A DNA stretch of 55,465 nucleotides from Deltaproteobacteria bacterium (GTDB lineage Bacteria; Desulfobacterota; Syntrophia; Syntrophales; UBA2210), in NCBI GenBank assembly GCA_019313905.1, contig JAFDAI010000023.1:1-55465 (forward strand). Direction: 5' to 3'. Position 1 is the first letter of the stretch; the number at the start of each line of letters is the position of its first letter. The position numbers were made by a program, and so were the translations under genes. Below are positions 45,893 through 55,347 of this stretch, in pieces. The notes beneath the pieces were generated by a model. The model made no database searches, had not been told where the DNA came from, and saw only the letters and a program-made list of their open reading frames with translations.

Positions 45893-47088
45893 TTTTTCTC
45901 CAGAATCTTTATCTCTTCTTTTCCTGGAACAAAGAAGTTTGTAATGGGAATATATTTTCCATCCTCAGAAACCTTAACGATTCTTCCCTTGAATGATCCT
46001 TCGTGATCTGTTTTCGTATAGGTAATGTTGGGCACAAGTCCCCCGAAATCTTCACTTGAGAAGGATTCCATCGCCATATTTATCGTTTTTCTTGTTATCT
46101 TTCCATATTTTTCATTGGCGCGGATGAAGGCTCTTTCCATAATCATTCCTACTACAACCCCCTCCCAGTAGGACGCATCAAACTTATCAACAGTTTTATA
46201 ACGCGTCCATAGATCTTCCATGATTTTTATGCCTGCGGTTTTATCAACCGGCAGACCACCAGGGAACTGTATCTTAAGGCGATCTCTGATTAAGCCCTTG
46301 CCCATCCTGAAAAAATCGGGGTCGGTAGATGTCCATGTTCCGAAAAATTCCGGTTTATAATCTATCCTGTCGGCACATTTAAAAGTGGTGATTATCGCCG
46401 CCGGAAGCATCTGCATGAAAACGTATTCCGCCCCTCTCTTTTTCAGGCGCAACAATTCGGTCGTCAGATCAAGGGTTTTTGGAGGAAATTCCTCAATCGT
46501 GACAATATCTATATTGTGTTTCCCGGCGTATTCCCTGCTCGGCTTGTGTATGGACCGTCCATAGGCATTATTGTATGTCAGAAGACCAACCTTTGGCGCA
46601 TCCTTGCCTTTATGGGTTGCACGGATATATTCCAGAACCGCGTAGCAATCCAGACGGTAACTTCCGAATGGAAGATACATATAATCGACCGGCTTCTTGA
46701 GGATCTCCCAGCTTGTGGAGTAGTTTATCGCCGGTATCCCGTATCTCTGTATAATGGGCTTCGCCGCAAGTCCTTCACCCGCGCCCCAGGTGGCAATCAT
46801 ATCTACCCTGTCGCTGACGGCAAACTTTCTGACCGCCGCCACGGCCTCGGGAACCTTGTACATGGTATCTACGAGCTTCATCTCTATCTTATTTCCATCC
46901 ACGCCGCCCTTTACTTCATTTACATAACGGAAATAATCCTGTTGACCTTTTGCATGAAACTGCCCCCATGTAGACGCCGGACCGGTAAGGTTAATCGCCG
47001 CCCCCACCTTTATCGCCTTTGCATGCACGCCAGGGACCATACCCAGAATGACAATAAGACCTGTGATGATACAACATATTTTGCGCAT
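45889..47088 (-). CDS. livK: LIV-type ABC transporter substrate-binding protein
   Basis: This 399-residue periplasmic protein has a signal peptide (to about residue 23, VHAKAIKVG) and the Leu/Ile/Val-binding fold: INLTGPASTWGQFHAKG and then AINYSTSW for the first lobe. It starts at ATG 47088 behind AGGAGGAG, which itself lies directly after a terminator (47113-47142). It is the first structural gene of the operon livK-livG-ligase-livH-livM-livF-PaaK-like. The ligand is not fixed by sequence; the Phe-rich leader suggests an aromatic amino acid. Confidence 0.9.
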   Translation of the reverse strand: MRKICCIITGLIVILGMVPGVHAKAIKVGAAINLTGPASTWGQFHAKGQQDYFRYVNEVKGGVDGNKIEMKLVDTMYKVPEAVAAVRKFAVSDRVDMIATWGAGEGLAAKPIIQRYGIPAINYSTSWEILKKPVDYMYLPFGSYRLDCYAVLEYIRATHKGKDAPKVGLLTYNNAYGRSIHKPSREYAGKHNIDIVTIEEFPPKTLDLTTELLRLKKRGAEYVFMQMLPAAIITTFKCADRIDYKPEFFGTWTSTDPDFFRMGKGLIRDRLKIQFPGGLPVDKTAGIKIMEDLWTRYKTVDKFDASYWEGVVVGMIMERAFIRANEKYGKITRKTINMAMESFSSEDFGGLVPNITYTKTDHEGSFKGRIVKVSEDGKYIPITNFFVPGKEEIKILEKK

Positions 47089-47112
47089 TGTTTGCTCCTC
47101 CTTTCAAAATAA

Positions 47113-47142
47113 AAAAGGCCGCGGAATTAATCCCACAGCCTT
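47113..47142 (-). terminator. Second tandem terminator of the liv leader
   Basis: AAAGGCTGTGG and CCGCGGCCTTT pair over 11 bp with two G-U pairs and are followed by more T. Its 5' arm can instead pair with the 3' arm of the upstream terminator over 11 bp. The T tract ends about 20 bp before livK. Confidence 0.75.
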
Positions 47143-47146
47143 TAAA

Positions 47147-47182
47147 CAAAAAAAGCCGTGGACAGTCGGTCTGCCCACGGCT
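47147..47182 (-). terminator. First terminator of the liv leader
   Basis: AGCCGTGGGCAG and CTGTCCACGGCT form a 12-bp stem with one G-U pair, followed by seven T (47153-47147). Its 5' arm contains GGCAGACC, the complement of GGTCTGCC just after the leader Phe codons. Confidence 0.85.
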
Positions 47183-47201
47183 CATATAACGCCTGTATAC
47201 G

Positions 47202-47285
47202 TCAAGAGCTCAGAAGGCAGACCTCCGCAAAAAAACTAAAAAAGCTAAAGAATCCACCTGTCTGTTTGCAAATAACGTTCTCCAT
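47202..47285 (-). CDS. Phenylalanine-rich leader peptide of the liv operon
   Basis: This 27-residue frame starts at ATG 47285 after GTGGAG and ends in TGA at 47202. It begins MENVICKQTGG, continues FFSFFSFF (six Phe codons, 47229-47252) and ends AEVCLLSS. The antiterminator arm GGTCTGCC overlaps codons 21-24, right after the Phe run. Stalling at Phe codons for lack of charged tRNA-Phe would leave that arm free; reading to the stop would cover it. This follows the layout of the pheA and pheST leaders of enteric bacteria. It is too short for an ORF caller. Confidence 0.75.
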   Translation of the reverse strand: MENVICKQTGGFFSFFSFFAEVCLLSS

Positions 47286-47315
47286 TTTCTCCACTATCCT
47301 TACCGATTTCTGGAC

Positions 47316-47344
47316 TTCATAAAATTAAAACGCGATAAAGTCAA
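47316..47344 (-). promoter_or_regulatory. Promoter of the liv leader and operon
   Basis: On the minus strand TTGACT (47344-47339) and TATGAA (47321-47316) have a 17-base spacer. It lies 10 bp after the hflC stop; transcription would start near 47309, about 24 bases before the leader ATG. Confidence 0.6.
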
Positions 47345-47354
47345 GAAAAATTTG

Positions 47355-48203
47355 TCAGTTCAGATACTTAAAAAACTTAGTATTCGAAGTGGTGATCAAT
47401 TTCGTGTCTTCCTTGAGAGCTTTCTTGTACGCCTCAAGGCTCCTGATAAACTCATAGAATCCCATATCTTTCTGGTACGCGTCGGCGTATATCTTTACCG
47501 CCCGGGCATCTCCTTCACCCTTCAGTTTCTCAGATATCTTATAGGCTTCTGCCAGTATGATCGTTCTTTCCATATCCGCCTTTGCCGTAATCTTCTTGGA
47601 CTCTTCCTCGCCCTCTGAACGGTACTGTTTCGCCTGCCGTTCCCTCTCTGCCTTCATCCGACCGAACACATGCTTCTCATTCTGCTCAGGCAAATCCGCC
47701 CGCTTTATCCTTACATCCACGACACGAATGCCATAATCTTCCGCACGCTTGGCCGATTTCTCCGTTACCTTCTTCATAAGCATATCCCTGGTTTCAGACA
47801 CAATATCCGACAAATTATGCTGCCCTAATTCAACTCTCAGCCCGGCGTACACAATATCGTCGAGCCGAGCCTGAGCGCCTCTTTCATTTCTCACCGTGGT
47901 ATAGAACCTCAGCGGATTAGCAATGGCCCACTTCGTATAATTGTCCACGACAAGGTTCTTTTTATCCTTTGTAAGTATCTCGGTCGGAGACGCGTCGTAT
48001 ACCAAGATCCTCCTCTCGAAAGTCATCACCTGTTGAATAAAAGGCACTTTAAAGTGAAGGCCCGGCCCGTATATGCCCTCCAACGGTTTCCCCATCTGTA
48101 TAACAATCGCCTGCTGTGTCTGATCCACAGCAAAAAGTGAAAGTGATACAACAAGAATAACAATCAGACCAGCAATTACTCCTATTTTTCCTTTTAATTT
48201 CAT
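47355..48203 (-). CDS. hflC: HflC, protease modulator (SPFH domain)
   Basis: This 282-residue protein has an N-terminal membrane helix (residues 6-25) and a periplasmic SPFH (band 7) domain, with the HflC-type SVSETRDMLMKKV-like segment (here SDIVSETRDMLMKKV) and a C-terminal coiled coil. With HflK it forms a large complex that controls the FtsH protease. It follows hflK by 22 bp. Confidence 0.93.
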   Translation of the reverse strand: MKLKGKIGVIAGLIVILVVSLSLFAVDQTQQAIVIQMGKPLEGIYGPGLHFKVPFIQQVMTFERRILVYDASPTEILTKDKKNLVVDNYTKWAIANPLRFYTTVRNERGAQARLDDIVYAGLRVELGQHNLSDIVSETRDMLMKKVTEKSAKRAEDYGIRVVDVRIKRADLPEQNEKHVFGRMKAERERQAKQYRSEGEEESKKITAKADMERTIILAEAYKISEKLKGEGDARAVKIYADAYQKDMGFYEFIRSLEAYKKALKEDTKLITTSNTKFFKYLN

Positions 48204-48225
48204 TATCAGCCTCCAGAATTCCCCG

Positions 48226-49275
48226 CTACTTCGTGTTTATCTTCTTATCAAGTTCTCTGCCAAGCGATAAATGAGGCAACATATTTTTCCCTATCTTATC
48301 GTCGACAATAACCTTATCAACCCCTGGAAGTACCTTCTCCATCATTTCGATATACAGCCGCTTTTTTGTCACTTCCCGAGCGGTTCTGTACTCAGCGAGT
48401 ATCTGCATGAATCTACTCGCGTCACCTTCAGCGGATATAATCTTGGATTCCTTATAGGCTACGGCATCGTTTGTAATCTGGGCCGACTTTCCCTTTGCTT
48501 TTGGAAGTATTTCGTTCCGATAACCATACGCGTCATTTACCATCTTGGCCTTATCTTCCTTGGCGCTGGCAACATCCTTAAATGCGGCCATAACCTGATC
48601 AGGGGGATGGACATCCTGAAGCTGAACGGCCACTATATGTATTCCCGCATTATAACCGTCTAATATTTTCTGGAGAATTATCTTCGTATCCTGCTGAACC
48701 TTGAATTTACCTGTGGTCAGGATGTCATCGATTTCGCTTTCTCCGACCGTTTCCCGCATAGCAGCCTCCGCAGCATCCTTTACCGTCTTATCCTGATTCT
48801 TTACATTAAACAGATATGCTATTGCATCTTTTATCTTGTACTGAACGATAAAGGTCAGGTTTACTATGTTCTCGGCCTTGGTAAGCATAAGGCTTTCATT
48901 GGTTACAGCCCTTAATCTGCCGAGTTGCCTGTCTCCTATGGTTCTGAATCCTATTTCTATTCTTCGAACCTGCGTCACCTTCGGCTTCAAAACCGTTTCT
49001 ATGGGCATAGGAATGTGATAGTGAGGACCCGGCGTGGTGGAACGTACCGCCTTGCCGAATCTTTTGACAACGCCGGCCTCATCAGGCGCGACAAAATATA
49101 TCCCTGATGCAAGCCAGAGAATCAGCAGGACTACAACTATTATCGGAATCAAACCGTATTTCCCTCCAAACGGAATCTTGAAGGGAATTGATTTCCTTAT
49201 CTTTTCAACCGCTTCCTTTAAATTGGGCGACTGCCGGTTACCCCACGGGTTTCCATCGTTATCCTTCCAGCCCAT
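48226..49275 (-). CDS. hflK: HflK, protease modulator (SPFH domain)
   Basis: This 349-residue partner of HflC has a Gly/Asn-rich cytoplasmic N-terminus (WKDNDGNPWGN), one membrane helix near residues 42-62 and the SPFH domain, with LQDVHPPDQVMAAFKDV typical of HflK. It diverges from the phosphohexomutase gene. Confidence 0.93.
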   Translation of the reverse strand: MGWKDNDGNPWGNRQSPNLKEAVEKIRKSIPFKIPFGGKYGLIPIIVVVLLILWLASGIYFVAPDEAGVVKRFGKAVRSTTPGPHYHIPMPIETVLKPKVTQVRRIEIGFRTIGDRQLGRLRAVTNESLMLTKAENIVNLTFIVQYKIKDAIAYLFNVKNQDKTVKDAAEAAMRETVGESEIDDILTTGKFKVQQDTKIILQKILDGYNAGIHIVAVQLQDVHPPDQVMAAFKDVASAKEDKAKMVNDAYGYRNEILPKAKGKSAQITNDAVAYKESKIISAEGDASRFMQILAEYRTAREVTKKRLYIEMMEKVLPGVDKVIVDDKIGKNMLPHLSLGRELDKKINTK

Positions 49276-49415
49276 AAATCTACCTCCCAGTAGCTCTTTT
49301 GTAATTGTGCCGAATCTAACATGGCATTAAACAGGTGTCAATACATATTGAGAACACTTATTGTCTTAATCCGACATATATGGTACTAATCTACAATTTG
49401 AAAAGGAGAAACAAT

Positions 49416-50768
49416 TTGAATCCGCAGGTATTCAGAGAATATGACGTCAGGGGTGTTGTCGGAGAGGATCTGAATCATGACTTCGTCTATGGCCTGGGAA
49501 GGGCCATCGGCACATATGGGAAAGAACGGAATGTAAAAATCATGACCGTTGGAAGGGATTGCCGTCTGAGCTCCGAGGAGTATCACAGGGTTATCATAGC
49601 GGGGCTTCTTTCAACAGGTATCGATGTGATCGATGTAGGCCTTTGCGCCACGCCCATCCTCTATTATTCCATCAGGCACCTGAATGCCGACGGCGGGATC
49701 ATGGTAACCGGAAGCCACAACCCTCCCGAATTCAACGGTTTCAAGATATGCATAGGCCCTGATACAATTTATGGGAAAAACATACAGGAACTAAGAAGCA
49801 TAATGGAAAACAACCGTTATGCATCGGGGAATGGAACGGTTGAACAAAAAGGCCTCACAACAAATTACCAGGATTATATATTCAATAATGTAAAGATAAA
49901 GAAGGGATTAAAGGTGATTGTGGACGCGGGTAACGGTGTGGGTGGATTTTTCGCCCTGCCCCTGTTTGAAAGGTTTGGATGCTCTGCGACCCCGCTCTAT
50001 TGCGATATGGACGGCCATTTCCCCAATCACTTCCCCGACCCGACTGTTGAAGAAAACCTCACAGGACTTATACGGCTTGTAAAAGAGAAAAAAGCGGATA
50101 TGGGAATCGCCTATGACGGTGACGCGGATAGGATAGGCGTTATAACCGACGACGGGAAAATAATACGTGGAGACGAGCTCCTGCTGTTATTCTCAAGGTT
50201 CATACTAAAGGAGAATCCCGGAGCGGCAATCATAGGCGAGGTCAAATGTTCTCAAACACTTTATGACGATGTGGAGAAAAATGGCGGCAGAGGCATAATG
50301 TGGAAAGCGGGACATTCACTCATAAAGAGCAAGATGAAGGAAGAGAATGCCTTGTTAGCGGGGGAAATGAGCGGTCACCTCTTCTTCGCGGATCGCTATT
50401 TCGGCTATGATGATGCCATCTACGCGTCGGCAAGGCTTCTTGAAATCATATCCGTGACGGGGCAGAAACTCAGTCAGATCCTCTCGGATGTTCCTCACAC
50501 ATTCAACACCCCCGAGATAAGGGTGGATTGCCCGGATGATGTGAAGTTCCATGTAGTCGAAAAGGTGAAAAACTACTTTGCGGAAAATTATGATGTTATC
50601 GATATTGACGGCGTACGCGTGCAGTTTGAAAACGGATGGGGGCTCGTGCGGGCGTCAAATACCCAGCCGGTACTGGTACTGCGTTTTGAATCAAAGACTA
50701 AAGATGGTCTCGAATCTGCAAGAAAACTGGTAGAAAGCGTCCTGAAGGATACTCTGAACACATTCTGA
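49416..50768 (+). CDS. manB: Phosphomannomutase/phosphoglucomutase
   Basis: This 450-residue alpha-phosphohexomutase interconverts hexose 1- and 6-phosphates. It has FREYDVRG, the phosphoserine loop MVTGSHNPPEFNGFK, the metal loop YDGDADRIG and sugar-binding GEMSGH. The start is TTG 49416, seven bases after AAAGGAG; the longer frame to 49335 lacks a site. It is followed by a glycosyltransferase on the same strand, and may provide its sugar precursor. Confidence 0.93.
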   Translation: MNPQVFREYDVRGVVGEDLNHDFVYGLGRAIGTYGKERNVKIMTVGRDCRLSSEEYHRVIIAGLLSTGIDVIDVGLCATPILYYSIRHLNADGGIMVTGSHNPPEFNGFKICIGPDTIYGKNIQELRSIMENNRYASGNGTVEQKGLTTNYQDYIFNNVKIKKGLKVIVDAGNGVGGFFALPLFERFGCSATPLYCDMDGHFPNHFPDPTVEENLTGLIRLVKEKKADMGIAYDGDADRIGVITDDGKIIRGDELLLLFSRFILKENPGAAIIGEVKCSQTLYDDVEKNGGRGIMWKAGHSLIKSKMKEENALLAGEMSGHLFFADRYFGYDDAIYASARLLEIISVTGQKLSQILSDVPHTFNTPEIRVDCPDDVKFHVVEKVKNYFAENYDVIDIDGVRVQFENGWGLVRASNTQPVLVLRFESKTKDGLESARKLVESVLKDTLNTF

Positions 50769-50878
50769 ACAAAGCACAAACTCATCTGTCTGCCTCGAGG
50801 CTGTCTCAAAAATATATACAACAATACTACAAGTCAACCAACATATAGTTGCACAACCAACTTGAATGGAGGAAAATC

Positions 50879-52249
50879 ATGTTAAGCTTTGCCCAGAAAA
50901 ATATAAAAATAACAACATTACACCTCCTGGGTAGGGAGATGCAGGACCTCAGGCCAAGGTTGAGATCGGCTTCCAGGGGGAAAAGGACCGTACTTGTTAT
51001 TCCCACACTCGCGACAGAATTTACCCTCGAAGAAAACAGGCCAGTTTTCCTGAATATCCTAAAGCAACTCAGCAAAATAAGCTATTTATACAGGATAATC
51101 TTTGGTCTTGACAGGGCGACTGATGAAGAGGCGCTGGAACTTGCCGGTCTTATAAAAAGATATGGCATCAGAAATTATATAATTCAACACAACGAAGGGA
51201 CCGGTTTTAAGAACCTTTACAGCAAATTTAACGATGACGGCTTCGGACTTGAACAGGCTGGAAAGGGCAGAAACATGTTTATGTCTTTTGGCATCGCCCA
51301 GGCTTTAAATGCAGATTACGTAGGCGTAATAGACGCAGACATAAAGACATTTCACCGCAGACAGCTTGACCGGCTTTTCTACCCCATCCTTGTCCTGAAC
51401 TACCAGTTTTCAAAGGCCTCCTATTTGAGAATCGGAGACAACATAATGTACGGACGCGTAAAACGTCTCCTTCTGGATCCCTTGCTGCTTGCATTGAAGA
51501 GAAAGTTTTGCGAATCGGGAGATGAAAAGTTCTTGAGACTTGTTGACTATCTTTTGTCATTTAACTACCAGTTGTCGGGCGAGGTGGCATTTGAAACAAG
51601 CCTCCTCAAACGCATGCATTTTGCCACTAACTGGGGAGTTGAAATATTCACACTCATAGAGGTATACAGAAAGGCGAATAATATAGCCCAGGTACAGTTC
51701 TCGGCAAGACCTTTCGAGCACAAGCATCAGCCCGTTTCATACGATAATACCGAAGCCGGCCTTTATAAGATGGCTATGGATATAGTAGTAACGCTGCTTT
51801 CAACACTGGTTATTGAAGAGGGGCTGGAAATTTCCGATTATTTTATCAGGGATTTAACCATAACGTATCTGAACGTGGCCGACGAATTAATCAACAAATA
51901 TTCAGACAATGCGTCCTTCGCAAAGCTTTCATATGACCGCCGTAGTGAATCCGCCATGGTCCGGAGAATATTCAAGGACGCAATCCTGACAGCGGGAGAC
52001 TACCTTACACTTCCCGTCCACCTTCATGACAGGTTTCTGTGTATTCTTGCAGGTGACAAAAGATTCAGCAAATATCGCGATGCCGGGTTAATCAACGATC
52101 TGATCGCTTATGAGGAGGAAACTCAGGGCCAGATCTTTGAGATGCCCCAAACCGCTTCATGGGAACAGATAATCACGAAGCGACCCAATGTATTTAATGA
52201 AATAAAAGACGCAATCAGAGACGAAAAGACTTTTTACACAAAGATCTGA
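50879..52249 (+). CDS. Glycosyltransferase, GT81/GpgS-like
   Basis: This 456-residue protein has a GT-A fold: VLVIPTLATEF, the nucleotide-sugar region and the metal motif VGVIDADIKTF. The later part, RMHFATNWGVEIFTLIEVYR, resembles glucosyl-3-phosphoglycerate synthases and mannosylglycerate enzymes. Start at ATG 50879 behind GGAGG. With the upstream mutase and a downstream glycerate kinase (opposite strand) it suggests glucosylglycerate-type solute synthesis; this is inference. Confidence 0.68.
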   Translation: MLSFAQKNIKITTLHLLGREMQDLRPRLRSASRGKRTVLVIPTLATEFTLEENRPVFLNILKQLSKISYLYRIIFGLDRATDEEALELAGLIKRYGIRNYIIQHNEGTGFKNLYSKFNDDGFGLEQAGKGRNMFMSFGIAQALNADYVGVIDADIKTFHRRQLDRLFYPILVLNYQFSKASYLRIGDNIMYGRVKRLLLDPLLLALKRKFCESGDEKFLRLVDYLLSFNYQLSGEVAFETSLLKRMHFATNWGVEIFTLIEVYRKANNIAQVQFSARPFEHKHQPVSYDNTEAGLYKMAMDIVVTLLSTLVIEEGLEISDYFIRDLTITYLNVADELINKYSDNASFAKLSYDRRSESAMVRRIFKDAILTAGDYLTLPVHLHDRFLCILAGDKRFSKYRDAGLINDLIAYEEETQGQIFEMPQTASWEQIITKRPNVFNEIKDAIRDEKTFYTKI

Positions 52250-52256
52250 GGCAGCT

Positions 52257-53588
52257 TCAAGCACTATCAGATAGCAGAAAGATTCTCAGGTCCATAACAT
52301 TTGTCATGGTTGGCCCGGTTATCAGGAGGTCACCGGTTGCTTCGAAAAAGTGATATGAATCATTGTTCCTGAGATACCCTGCCGCGTCGAGTCCCCTGCC
52401 CCGGGCGTTCTGCACGGTCGAGCCGTCAGCAATTGCTCCTGCCGCGTTCGTAGGCCCGTCCGTCCCATCTGTACCGCCGCTCAAAAGGGTAACTCCGCCA
52501 AGCCCGTCTATTCCAATGGCGGCGGCAAGCACAAACTCCATATTCCGCCCGCCGAGACCATCCCCGCGAATAGTCACTGTTGTTTCACCGCCGGAGATAA
52601 CACATCCAGGCGCTGAAACGGGATTGCCGGATTTCAGTATCTCCCTGGCAATGGCCGTATGGACCTTTGCAACATCCCCGGTCTCGCCCTCTATGCATGA
52701 AGAGAGAATTATCGTGTCATATCCAAGCTCAACCGCCTTTTGCTTCGCGGAAGAAACGGAGAGCGAACAGCTGCCGATGACAAGCGCAAACGATTTGTCA
52801 AAGACAGGGTCTCCCGGTTTGGGAGTTTCAGGTTCTCTCCCCTGAACTCCACCCTCCAGATAAGCGACTACGGAAAGGGGCAGTTTTTCTCCAAGATCGT
52901 ATTTATCCAGTATATCCATGCAATCCCTGAAGGTGCTTTTGTCAGGAACAGTCGGACCTGACGCGATTACATCGGGGTCGTCGCCTATGACATCCGACAG
53001 CATGAGCGTAACAAGCGTCCCCGGAAATACCACCTCCGCGAGCCTTCCACCCTTTACCCCGGAGATATGTTTTCTTATAGTGTTAATTTCATGTATATCG
53101 GCCCCGCAATCCAGGAGCGCCTGCGTGGCTTCCTGTTTATCATGAAGATTGATGCCGGAAACAGGCATGGGCAAAAGCGCCGAGCCACCACCGGATATGA
53201 CACACAGGATAAGATCCCTTTCGCTGGCGTTTTCAAGCAGATTCAGCATGCGTTCGGAGCCGCGAACACCCGATTCATCAGGGACAGGATGACCGGCCTC
53301 TGTCACAGAGACAATCTTCAAGGGAAGTCCATGTCCATATTTTGTGATTATCATTCCCTCCGTTATATATGAACCCAGAATACCCTCAAGCGCGGCGGCC
53401 ATACTCGCGGCCGCCTTGCCGGCGCCGACAACCATAATCCTGTCAAATGCACCCGGATCATACTCCCTGTCACCGATCATCAACCGCTTTTCTGTAAGCC
53501 TTACGGTACGCCTGATCGCCTCACCTGAGTCCGCGGCCTTCAGACCGGCATCGAAGATTTCTCTTATATCGGAACGAAGATTCTTCAT
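52257..53588 (-). CDS. Glycerate 2-kinase, MOFRL family
   Basis: This 443-residue cytoplasmic kinase phosphorylates D-glycerate. Signatures are VVGAGKAAASMA near the start, ISGGGSALLPMP, and the C-terminal MOFRL motif with VISGGETTVT, GGRNMEF and GGTDGTDGPT. Start at ATG 53588 behind GGGGGG; a longer frame adds six residues. It converges with the glycosyltransferase, 7 bp apart. It could recycle glycerate set free from glucosylglycerate. Confidence 0.9.
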   Translation of the reverse strand: MKNLRSDIREIFDAGLKAADSGEAIRRTVRLTEKRLMIGDREYDPGAFDRIMVVGAGKAAASMAAALEGILGSYITEGMIITKYGHGLPLKIVSVTEAGHPVPDESGVRGSERMLNLLENASERDLILCVISGGGSALLPMPVSGINLHDKQEATQALLDCGADIHEINTIRKHISGVKGGRLAEVVFPGTLVTLMLSDVIGDDPDVIASGPTVPDKSTFRDCMDILDKYDLGEKLPLSVVAYLEGGVQGREPETPKPGDPVFDKSFALVIGSCSLSVSSAKQKAVELGYDTIILSSCIEGETGDVAKVHTAIAREILKSGNPVSAPGCVISGGETTVTIRGDGLGGRNMEFVLAAAIGIDGLGGVTLLSGGTDGTDGPTNAAGAIADGSTVQNARGRGLDAAGYLRNNDSYHFFEATGDLLITGPTMTNVMDLRIFLLSDSA

Positions 53589-53624
53589 ATTGTTATTCCC
53601 CCCCATTACAGGCCCTGATCCACC

Positions 53625-54029
<405 letters not shown>

Positions 54030-54077
54030 TCAATCGCGCTCTTGACTGCAATGGGCAACTATGCGAAAAAGACAGGC

Positions 54078-54578
54078 ATGTACAGGGGAAGAAGATCAGG
54101 AAAACGCCGGAGAAATCTCCAGAAGATGGGAGATTTCCTGCAGAAGGCTCTAAAGAGAAAAAAAATACTCCTGGACCTGATAGATTACCGCATCCTGGAT
54201 ATCTGGAACAGGGCGGTCGGACCCCAGATATCGGCCCATACAAATCCATTCAAATTCAAGAACGGCACATTATTTGTGAACGTCTCGGATCCGGCCTGGA
54301 TGCAGCAGTTGCGCTTCATGAATCAGGAAATCATGGACAAGGTCAATCTCGATTGGGAAAAGGAAGAGATAAAGAATATCTATTTCTCGATAGGCGACAT
54401 ACATCACACACCCGCAAAGACAACAGATCATTTTATCGATTTCAGCCTGTATCCATTAAAAGAAAGGGACAAAAGACTCATCAGGGAAAATCTCTCCCAA
54501 GTAGATGATGAAGAACTGAAAGATATTCTGAAAAAGGTAATGACAAAAGAGATAATCAAACGCAGGCTGAATGAGTAA
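54078..54578 (+). CDS. DciA-like (DUF721) protein
   Basis: This 166-residue protein has the DUF721/DciA pattern WNRAVGPQISAHTNPFKFKN and then LFVNVSDPAWMQQL. DciA proteins help load the replicative helicase where DnaC is absent. The start is uncertain: ATG 54078 is chosen, with 54051 and 54126 as alternatives and no strong site. It converges with and overlaps the methyltransferase gene by 23 bp. Confidence 0.8.
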   Translation: MYRGRRSGKRRRNLQKMGDFLQKALKRKKILLDLIDYRILDIWNRAVGPQISAHTNPFKFKNGTLFVNVSDPAWMQQLRFMNQEIMDKVNLDWEKEEIKNIYFSIGDIHHTPAKTTDHFIDFSLYPLKERDKRLIRENLSQVDDEELKDILKKVMTKEIIKRRLNE

Positions 54579-55314
54579 AAGACGTCCCGCTGAGAATATC
54601 ATCCATCTCATCAGAATATCTGTCGTCACTTCCATAGATAAAAAGTGGCGGCATTATTTCGAGTTCTTCTCCCGCGCCCTTGACACCCTCGGCAAGTATA
54701 AACGCCGCTCCCGATGAACTGCTCGAATACACTACGCGGAGCTTTTTCGGTTCCATATCATTCTCCCGCATTCTGGTGATCAGTTGAACGCCCCTCGAAG
54801 CGGGATAGATGACATACACACGCCCGGAATCCTTCAATAGATACCTGGCAGAGACAAGGAAGTCATCTATTGTTCCCCTGATCTCATGTCTCGCCACGGC
54901 CCTTTCGTGGTTCGGATTTATTCTTCCCGAATTCAATCTCCGGTAAGGCGGATTAAATACAGCCACGTCAAATGACCGCGGATCAAATATCTCTTCAATC
55001 CTCTTCACATCACCGGGATACACCCTGATCCTGTCTTCCAGACCGTTCAATTCTATATTTCTTCCGGCTATATCAGCCAGTTCCTTCTGTATCTCCACTT
55101 CCGCTATACTTACCTCCGCGAACCTTAGCGCCAGAATCATGGCAATGACACCACTTCCGGTTCCCAGATCAACAACGCGGTCACCCCTCCTGAGAGTAAC
55201 GAAATGTGCCAGCAGCGGAGAATCCACAGAAAAGCGGTATCCCTTTTCCTTCTGCAGAACCCTCAGAGAACCACTAAAGAGTTTATCCATAGTCTCATCA
55301 TTACGTTTTAACAT
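54556..55314 (-). CDS. TrmN6-like tRNA adenine-N6 methyltransferase
   Basis: This 252-residue SAM-dependent methyltransferase has the SAM loop VVDLGTGSGVIAMIL and the adenine-N6 motif VFNPPYRR. It resembles TrmN6/YfiC, which modifies A37 of tRNA1-Val. ATG 55314 (LKRNDETMDKLF) is chosen; ATG 55290 is possible. A longer frame to 55422 translates through a REP-type repeat and is not the start. Confidence 0.85.
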   Translation of the reverse strand: MLKRNDETMDKLFSGSLRVLQKEKGYRFSVDSPLLAHFVTLRRGDRVVDLGTGSGVIAMILALRFAEVSIAEVEIQKELADIAGRNIELNGLEDRIRVYPGDVKRIEEIFDPRSFDVAVFNPPYRRLNSGRINPNHERAVARHEIRGTIDDFLVSARYLLKDSGRVYVIYPASRGVQLITRMRENDMEPKKLRVVYSSSSSGAAFILAEGVKGAGEELEIMPPLFIYGSDDRYSDEMDDILSGTSFTHSACV

Positions 55315-55323
55315 AGTAAACAT

Positions 55324-55347
55324 AGGGGTCAGGTCTTGCTTTTTGCC
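55324..55347. repeat. Solitary REP unit
   Basis: These 24 bases (AGGGGTCAGGTC then TTGCTTTTTGCC) are identical to the left arm of the REPIN at 43034. No inverted partner is visible before the window ends. Confidence 0.75.

Larger units (their letters stand above)
47113..47223 (-). promoter_or_regulatory. Transcription attenuator: antiterminator and two terminators
   Basis: On the minus strand GGTCTGCC (47223-47216) pairs perfectly with GGCAGACC inside the first terminator. When it does so, the freed 3' arm (CCACGGCTTTT) can pair with the 5' arm of terminator 2 (AAAGGCTGTGG) over 11 bp. Both terminators are then disrupted together. The alternative fold is two terminators. Complementarity is seen; the switch is inference. 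Confidence 0.75.
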
